DNA of 18,100 nucleotides from NCBI GenBank assembly GCA_038232415.1, contig JBBSHY010000019.1, positions 1 to 18,100 on the forward strand. The letters are read 5' to 3'. The notes below the pieces were generated by a model, which saw nothing but the letters and a program-made list of their open reading frames with translations, was not told where the DNA came from and did no database searches. The translations under genes were made by a program, and so were the position numbers. The DNA is from JBBRXZ01 sp038232415. Lineage in GTDB: Bacteria > Patescibacteriota > Saccharimonadia > Saccharimonadales > UBA4665. Of this stretch, positions 13,762 through 18,100 are shown piece after piece. Each line of letters starts with the position of its first letter. Positions within the stretch are counted from its first letter, which is position 1.

Positions 13762-15094
13762 TTCTAGAGGTTAGTGCTGTTTTAAATTGTGCTGTTGGTA
13801 TAAGTAGGCCGTCCCACAAGGGAGCGATCTGATCCTGAAGCTGGAGGGTAAAGTCTTCACCGCAATTACCTAGGACACCGAATCCCCAGACGTTTTGCGT
13901 AAACATGGCATTTGCCACAGCGATTATACTGTCTTTTGTAACTGCTTTGATACGTTCGGGTACACGATAATAATCATCAATAACATCATCAAAGAAATAG
14001 CGGCCAGCGTAACCTGCCGCTGTACCCCCGACTGTTTGGCCGCTTCGTTGGAAGCGGCCCAGGGCATAAAGCTTGGTGGCATCGATTTCATCATCAGCAA
14101 TGTGCCCTGTCAATACTTTACTCAGCTCCTCGATAATAATTTGCAGCAGCGCCGGTGCGTTTTTATCTGACACCTGGGCACCAAACCACCAGTTGCTGGC
14201 GTCACGCGTTTGACTGAGGCCCGAGTTCATACCATAAACAAGACCTCGTTCGCGGGCAGTACCAAGAATTTTAGAATACAACGTTTCTGTCAGCATAGTA
14301 TTAACTAAGTTAAGGGCATCTGTTTCATGGTCTTCTAAGCGCCGCCTGGTAAATGTATCAATGTAAAAATAAATGTTTTCTACCGTGTCGTTAGACACAT
14401 AGACAGGCTCAATAAGACGCCTTGGACGTTCATGCGGCAAAGCAAAACGTATACCTGTATCCGGCAGATCAACATTTTCCAGTAACCCGATGATTGACGT
14501 CCGGCGAACCCCCGATAAGTTACCGGCCACTACAAAACGCATGTTCGGGGCATAATGCGTGCGGGCATAGTGCTCCCGAACATCTTTTACGCTAACGTTA
14601 GCCATTAGCTCCAGGCGTTCAGCATCGGTCTTGGCAATTAATCCCAGCTGCTTACGCATTTCCAGGCTCAAACGGCGAAAGTGATTATTGCTGCGGGCAG
14701 CCATCTCCTCCTGCACGTTACCGAATTCGGCTTCAAATTCTTCGTCCAATAGTAAAGGTTTGGTAATGGCCAGCAGCAGCAGCCCCAGCACCCTGTCCCA
14801 TTCAAAATCCGCACATTCCGCATCATAAGTAATGTCATATACGCCTGTAGAGGCATTACTGTAAGCGCCATTTTTCTCCAGTTCTGCTTGAAAATCCCGG
14901 GCGCGTGGAATTAGTTCATTGGCACCAAGCAGTACATGTTCCATCAGATGCGGAACTTCCCATTTAGCTGGCTCAACCAGGTATTCACCGGCTCGAAAAT
15001 TAATGTCAAAAGTCATGACAGAAGCATTGGGTATATGTACCAACAGTCCTTTAGCCCCATTCTTAAGATTAATTTCTTGAACTGTATGGCGCAA
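13745..15094 (-). CDS. M16-family zinc metallopeptidase (insulinase/YmfH-like)
   Basis: 449 residues, two M16 halves. The N-terminal half has the inverted zinc motif HLMEH (49-53) and the third ligand Glu in NVQEEMAAR (E129 or E130), at the usual spacing. The C-terminal half has the ARERGLVYGMNSG block that lines the substrate chamber. No signal peptide, so it is probably cytoplasmic. Related bacterial proteins process peptides or small proteins; the target is not readable here. The start is TTG at 15094, supported by AGGAAG about 7 nt upstream, inside the last secA codons, with the secA stop ending 1 nt before it. An alternative start further in would cut the first beta strand. It sits between secA and prfB, which are direct neighbours in many Firmicutes. 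Confidence 0.88.
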   Translation of the reverse strand: MRHTVQEINLKNGAKGLLVHIPNASVMTFDINFRAGEYLVEPAKWEVPHLMEHVLLGANELIPRARDFQAELEKNGAYSNASTGVYDITYDAECADFEWDRVLGLLLLAITKPLLLDEEFEAEFGNVQEEMAARSNNHFRRLSLEMRKQLGLIAKTDAERLELMANVSVKDVREHYARTHYAPNMRFVVAGNLSGVRRTSIIGLLENVDLPDTGIRFALPHERPRRLIEPVYVSNDTVENIYFYIDTFTRRRLEDHETDALNLVNTMLTETLYSKILGTARERGLVYGMNSGLSQTRDASNWWFGAQVSDKNAPALLQIIIEELSKVLTGHIADDEIDATKLYALGRFQRSGQTVGGTAAGYAGRYFFDDVIDDYYRVPERIKAVTKDSIIAVANAMFTQNVWGFGVLGNCGEDFTLQLQDQIAPLWDGLLIPTAQFKTALTSRNARAA

Positions 15095-15095
15095 A

Positions 15096-17705
15096 TTATT
15101 TCTTCCTGCGTTTAGCGACTGTTTTACGTTTGCGTTCGGTTTTTCGGATCTTTTTGCGATTATTGACCTGCTTTTTCTGAGCGACGCGTGAAACCTGCTT
15201 GTCTGAGAAATCGCTGGCTGTAAATTCTTCTTCGGCGGTTGTAATCTGGGAAGCGTTATCTACAGAACTGCGGGCAGCCCGCGTCAGATCAGTTTCAGTA
15301 GCCCTGTCCAGCTCGTCCTGCGTTATTGGCTGGGCATGGAAAAGATGTAGCAATACATCGTGACGCAGCATGTTCTGCATTTCTTCGAACAGAAGCTGCC
15401 CGCGGCGGCGGTATTCGACCAATGGGTCCTGCTGGCCAACACTCATCCAGTGAATACCTTCCCGCAAGTGGTCCATGTTTTCCAGGTGTTGCATCCATAA
15501 GTTGTCCAGGACTTGAAGGTATATATCTCGTTCCACTTTATGCATAATGTCTTTCGTGAATACGACTTCTCGGGCAGCATATAACTCAGCGGTCCCTGTT
15601 TTAAGTACACTCTCAAACTTCGTGGCATCAGTATCAAACAGCCGGTCAAGTGTGGCTTCTTCAAACGGGAAGACTTCGCGCACCACATCTTCAAACTGAT
15701 CGCTTGTAACCAGTGCCGAGGTAGCAAGCGCGTGAGCTTCATCGTCAATCAGAATCTTTATGCGCTTGCTGATATTACTACTGCGTAAAATCTCACGACG
15801 CATGGAGTAAACGGCTTTACGATGGCGATTCATGACGTCATCATATTGCACTACGCTCTTACGTTGATCAAAGTGGAAACCCTCTACCTTTTTCTGGGCC
15901 CCCTCCAGGCTTCGGCTAATCAGACGGTTTTCAATCGGGGTATCATCGTCTACGTTTAAGCGGCCCATAATGTTAGCTATCTTTTCGCCCCCGAATATCC
16001 GCATAAGGTCATCTTCTGTACTAACAAAAAATTGTGTAATGCCGGGATCGCCTTGTCGGCCTGTGCGGCCGCGCAGCTGGTTATCAATCCGGCGGGACTC
16101 GTGACGCTCGCTGCCAAGCACAAAGAGGCCGCCCAGACCTTTTACCCCATCGCCGACGACAATGTCAGTACCACGGCCGGCAATGTTGGTTGCCAGCGTA
16201 ACAGCTCCTTTTTCGCCCGCCCCCGCCACAATTTTGGCTTCGCGTTCGTTGTTTTTAGCATTCAGTACCTGGTGCGGCACTTCAGCTTTGCTAAGCATGG
16301 CGCCCAACGTTTCATTTTTCTCGATAGAAACGGTACCAATCAATACCGGCTGGCCTTTGGTATGTAACGTTTTTACTTCGCGTATGATAGCCTTAAACTT
16401 AGCCTTTTCTGTGCGATAAATCCGGTCGGCGCGGTCGGTTCGGACCAAAGGACGGTTAGAGGGAACCTCGACCACATCAAGCTTATAAATCTGGTGAAAC
16501 TCTTCAGCTTCGGTTAAGGCCGTGCCTGTCATGCCGCCGAGTTTTTCATATAAACGAAAGTAATTCTGAAAAGAAATACTAGCTAGCGTCATTGACTCCT
16601 GCTGCACTTCTACGCCCTCTTTAGCTTCAATAGCCTGGTGTAAACCTTCATTGTAGCGACGGCCGGCTAATAACCGGCCGGTAAATTCATCAACAATGAC
16701 TACCTCACCGTCCTGAGTAACCACGTAGTCCTTGTCGCGCGTGAACAGCGCGTGGGCCCGCATGGCTTGCTGCAGATGATAAATAGTCCGGATATTTTCC
16801 GAGCCGTACAGATTATCTATGCTCAGAATTTTCTCGACTTTTTCTACGCCGGCGTCTGTCAGAATCACTGTTTTGCGCTTTTCGTCGGTTTCAAAATGTT
16901 TATCCTTGACCAGCTGGCGAACTACTTTGCTGAATTGGGCATAGGCCGTACCGCTGGTAACACTAGGGGCGCTAATAATCAACGGTGTACGGGCTTCGTC
17001 AACCAGAATCGAATCAACTTCATCGACGATTGCGAAGTGCAGCTCACGCTGCCTTAACTGGTCTTCTTCGCGTACCATATTGTCACGCAGGTAATCAAAG
17101 CCATACTCATTGTTAGTACCATAAGTAATGTCAGCATTGTATGCTTCCTGCCGGCTAGCCGGTTTGAGATGACGGAAACGCTCATCTTCGTGTTCGTTAT
17201 TAGTAAACTCAGGATCATATATATAACTGTGGTCGGCCAGAATAACACCTGTACTCATGCCTAAAAAGTTATAGACCTGAGCCATCCAACCGGCATCACG
17301 CTGCGCGAGATAATCATTAACCGTTACCACATGGACACCCTTTTCAGTCAAAGCATTCAAGTACACCGGTGCGGTGGCCACCAAAGTCTTGCCTTCACCG
17401 GTCTTCATCTCCGCCACATTGCCCTCATGTAAAACCATGCCGCCAATTAGCTGCACATCAAAGTGCCGCTGGCCAAGCGCCCGGGTGGCTGCCTCGCGTA
17501 CCACTGCAAAAGCATCCGGGAGAATGGCATCCAAAGAATCTTTCTTAAGCCGCTTTTTTAGCACAGCGGTTTGTTCACGCAATTCTGAATCGGATAATTT
17601 TTTATACTTATCCGCCAAGACATTGACCAGCTTGACGCGTTTACGCAGCCGCTTGACCGTCTTGGCCTGGGGGTCACCCAGTATTTTCTTAAATACAATA
17701 TTCAT
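15096..17705 (-). CDS. secA: Protein translocase ATPase SecA
   Basis: 869 residues. It drives export of unfolded preproteins through SecYEG at the inner face of the membrane. Walker A is MKTGEGKTLVA (100-110), Walker B IVDEVDSILVDEART, followed by the preprotein cross-linking domain. Motor domain II has LATNIAGRGTDIVVGDG and LRGRTGRQGDPG, and the helical scaffold has VQYDDVMNRHRKAVY. The C-terminus lacks the zinc-binding CxCxSG...CH motif that binds SecB or phospholipid; it ends in a Lys/Arg-rich tail of about 35 residues (from QKKQVNNRKKIRK). It has a strong ribosome site, AAGAGGA (17709-17715), a few nt ahead of the ATG, and probable promoter elements at 17758-17786. Confidence 0.97.
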   Translation of the reverse strand: MNIVFKKILGDPQAKTVKRLRKRVKLVNVLADKYKKLSDSELREQTAVLKKRLKKDSLDAILPDAFAVVREAATRALGQRHFDVQLIGGMVLHEGNVAEMKTGEGKTLVATAPVYLNALTEKGVHVVTVNDYLAQRDAGWMAQVYNFLGMSTGVILADHSYIYDPEFTNNEHEDERFRHLKPASRQEAYNADITYGTNNEYGFDYLRDNMVREEDQLRQRELHFAIVDEVDSILVDEARTPLIISAPSVTSGTAYAQFSKVVRQLVKDKHFETDEKRKTVILTDAGVEKVEKILSIDNLYGSENIRTIYHLQQAMRAHALFTRDKDYVVTQDGEVVIVDEFTGRLLAGRRYNEGLHQAIEAKEGVEVQQESMTLASISFQNYFRLYEKLGGMTGTALTEAEEFHQIYKLDVVEVPSNRPLVRTDRADRIYRTEKAKFKAIIREVKTLHTKGQPVLIGTVSIEKNETLGAMLSKAEVPHQVLNAKNNEREAKIVAGAGEKGAVTLATNIAGRGTDIVVGDGVKGLGGLFVLGSERHESRRIDNQLRGRTGRQGDPGITQFFVSTEDDLMRIFGGEKIANIMGRLNVDDDTPIENRLISRSLEGAQKKVEGFHFDQRKSVVQYDDVMNRHRKAVYSMRREILRSSNISKRIKILIDDEAHALATSALVTSDQFEDVVREVFPFEEATLDRLFDTDATKFESVLKTGTAELYAAREVVFTKDIMHKVERDIYLQVLDNLWMQHLENMDHLREGIHWMSVGQQDPLVEYRRRGQLLFEEMQNMLRHDVLLHLFHAQPITQDELDRATETDLTRAARSSVDNASQITTAEEEFTASDFSDKQVSRVAQKKQVNNRKKIRKTERKRKTVAKRRKK

Positions 17706-17757
17706 TTATCCTCTTCGCATCTCCTCGCTCAGTTACGGAAATATTAGCAAGCTATAG

Positions 17758-17786
17758 TCTATAATTATAGCTGTTTTCCACCTCAA
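17758..17786 (-). promoter_or_regulatory. Promoter of secA
   Basis: On the minus strand, TTGAGG (17786-17781), a 17-bp spacer and TATAGA (17763-17758). A perfect TATAAT (17769-17764) just upstream is an alternative -10 but lacks a matching -35. Either gives a leader of about 45-55 nt with a good Shine-Dalgarno, unlike the nearly leaderless starts elsewhere. It lies in the 116-nt gap after hpf, in which I see no terminator hairpin. Confidence 0.45.
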
Positions 17787-17821
17787 AAGCGACAGACTAT
17801 TTCCATATAAATATACTAACG

Positions 17822-18100
17822 TCAGGCGGACTTACGGCGAAAACGGGCAAACAGATGCCGTTGAGTTTTGCCATTGCCATGAAGGTCCTTGTATTTCTGG
17901 AGTTGCTGCTTAAGCTTGGCTTCGACGATATCGATAGCGGCATACATATTTAGCGCGCTTTCTTTAATAATAATGGTCTGTCCTGGCAGATAAAGCGTCA
18001 CTTCGCACCGGCAGCGATCATTACTTTTACGCTTGGTTTCTTTTAAATGGACTTCGGCATGCGCGCTCTCGCGGCTGTGCCGGGAAATATAGCGGTCAAG
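17822..18100 (-). CDS. hpf: Ribosome hibernation promoting factor (HPF/RaiA family), 5' end outside the window
   Basis: The last 92 codons of a gene whose start lies beyond the right edge, ending with TGA at 17824-17822. The translation has LDRYISRHSRESAHAEVHLK, then RCRCEVTLYLPGQTIIIKES and MYAAIDIVEAKLKQQLQKYK: the beta-strand and helix pattern of the S30AE ribosome-binding domain, including the D-MYAAID-VE-KL signature. The chain stops about 20 residues after the last helix in a basic tail (HLFARFRRKSA), so it is the short form without the C-terminal dimerisation domain of long HPF. It would bind the 30S subunit and block mRNA/tRNA sites during slow growth. hpf directly upstream of secA is a common arrangement. 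Confidence 0.88.
   Translation of the reverse strand, partial: LDRYISRHSRESAHAEVHLKETKRKSNDRCRCEVTLYLPGQTIIIKESALNMYAAIDIVEAKLKQQLQKYKDLHGNGKTQRHLFARFRRKSA

Noticed and set aside
1..18100. Recoded stop codons, CRISPR arrays, tRNA genes, toxin-antitoxin pairs, insertion sequences
   Set aside because: All three stops end solid genes at natural lengths; no repeated spacers, cloverleaf, toxin-like gene pairs or transposase/terminal repeats were seen.

Overview
The window looks like a compact chromosomal segment from a member of the Candidate Phyla Radiation, most probably Candidatus Saccharibacteria (TM7). This is inferred from protein style: an L27 of unusual sequence, a SecA with a Lys/Arg-rich tail and no zinc motif, a Trm11-type RNA methyltransferase, and very tight packing with 4-nt overlaps. 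No 16S gene or database match supports it. TAA, TAG and TGA all end convincing genes, so the code looks standard. No tRNA, rRNA, CRISPR array, insertion sequence or prophage is visible.

Left part (1-4586, all minus strand). Reading in the direction of transcription there is a polytopic UPF0104-type membrane protein, xseA, xseB, a membrane-anchored methyltransferase of FAM173 type, a membrane-anchored hypothetical protein, a histidine-kinase-like protein and, cut by the window edge, a response-regulator receiver domain. The last two appear to be a degenerate two-component pair. The kinase-like protein lacks the phospho-acceptor His and the key ATP-binding residues, and the receiver has Glu where the phosphorylated Asp should be.

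Middle part (4587-8303). A 39-bp divergent promoter region drives a Trm11/TrmG10-like RNA methyltransferase plus rpmA (L27) on the plus strand. These converge on pyrG and a stand-alone receiver protein with all canonical residues, both on the minus strand.

Right part (8304-18100, all minus strand). In transcription order: hpf (partial), secA, an M16 zinc peptidase, prfB, ftsE, ftsX, a secreted coiled-coil/CHAP peptidoglycan hydrolase and a CtpA-type S41 protease. This resembles the Bacillus-type hpf-secA-prfB ... ftsE-ftsX-ctpB neighbourhood. FtsEX, the ABC-type regulator, sits next to the hydrolase it probably controls. A 281-bp gap between the hydrolase and ctpA holds what looks like a decayed small gene with an in-frame TAG and a one-base frameshift.

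A recurring feature is a -10 box only 7-9 nt ahead of the start codon at several operon heads (1644, 4586, 4626, 9512, 12622). This suggests many leaderless or near-leaderless transcripts. Other genes (secA, the M16 peptidase, pyrG) have ordinary Shine-Dalgarno sequences. I found no convincing intrinsic terminator.
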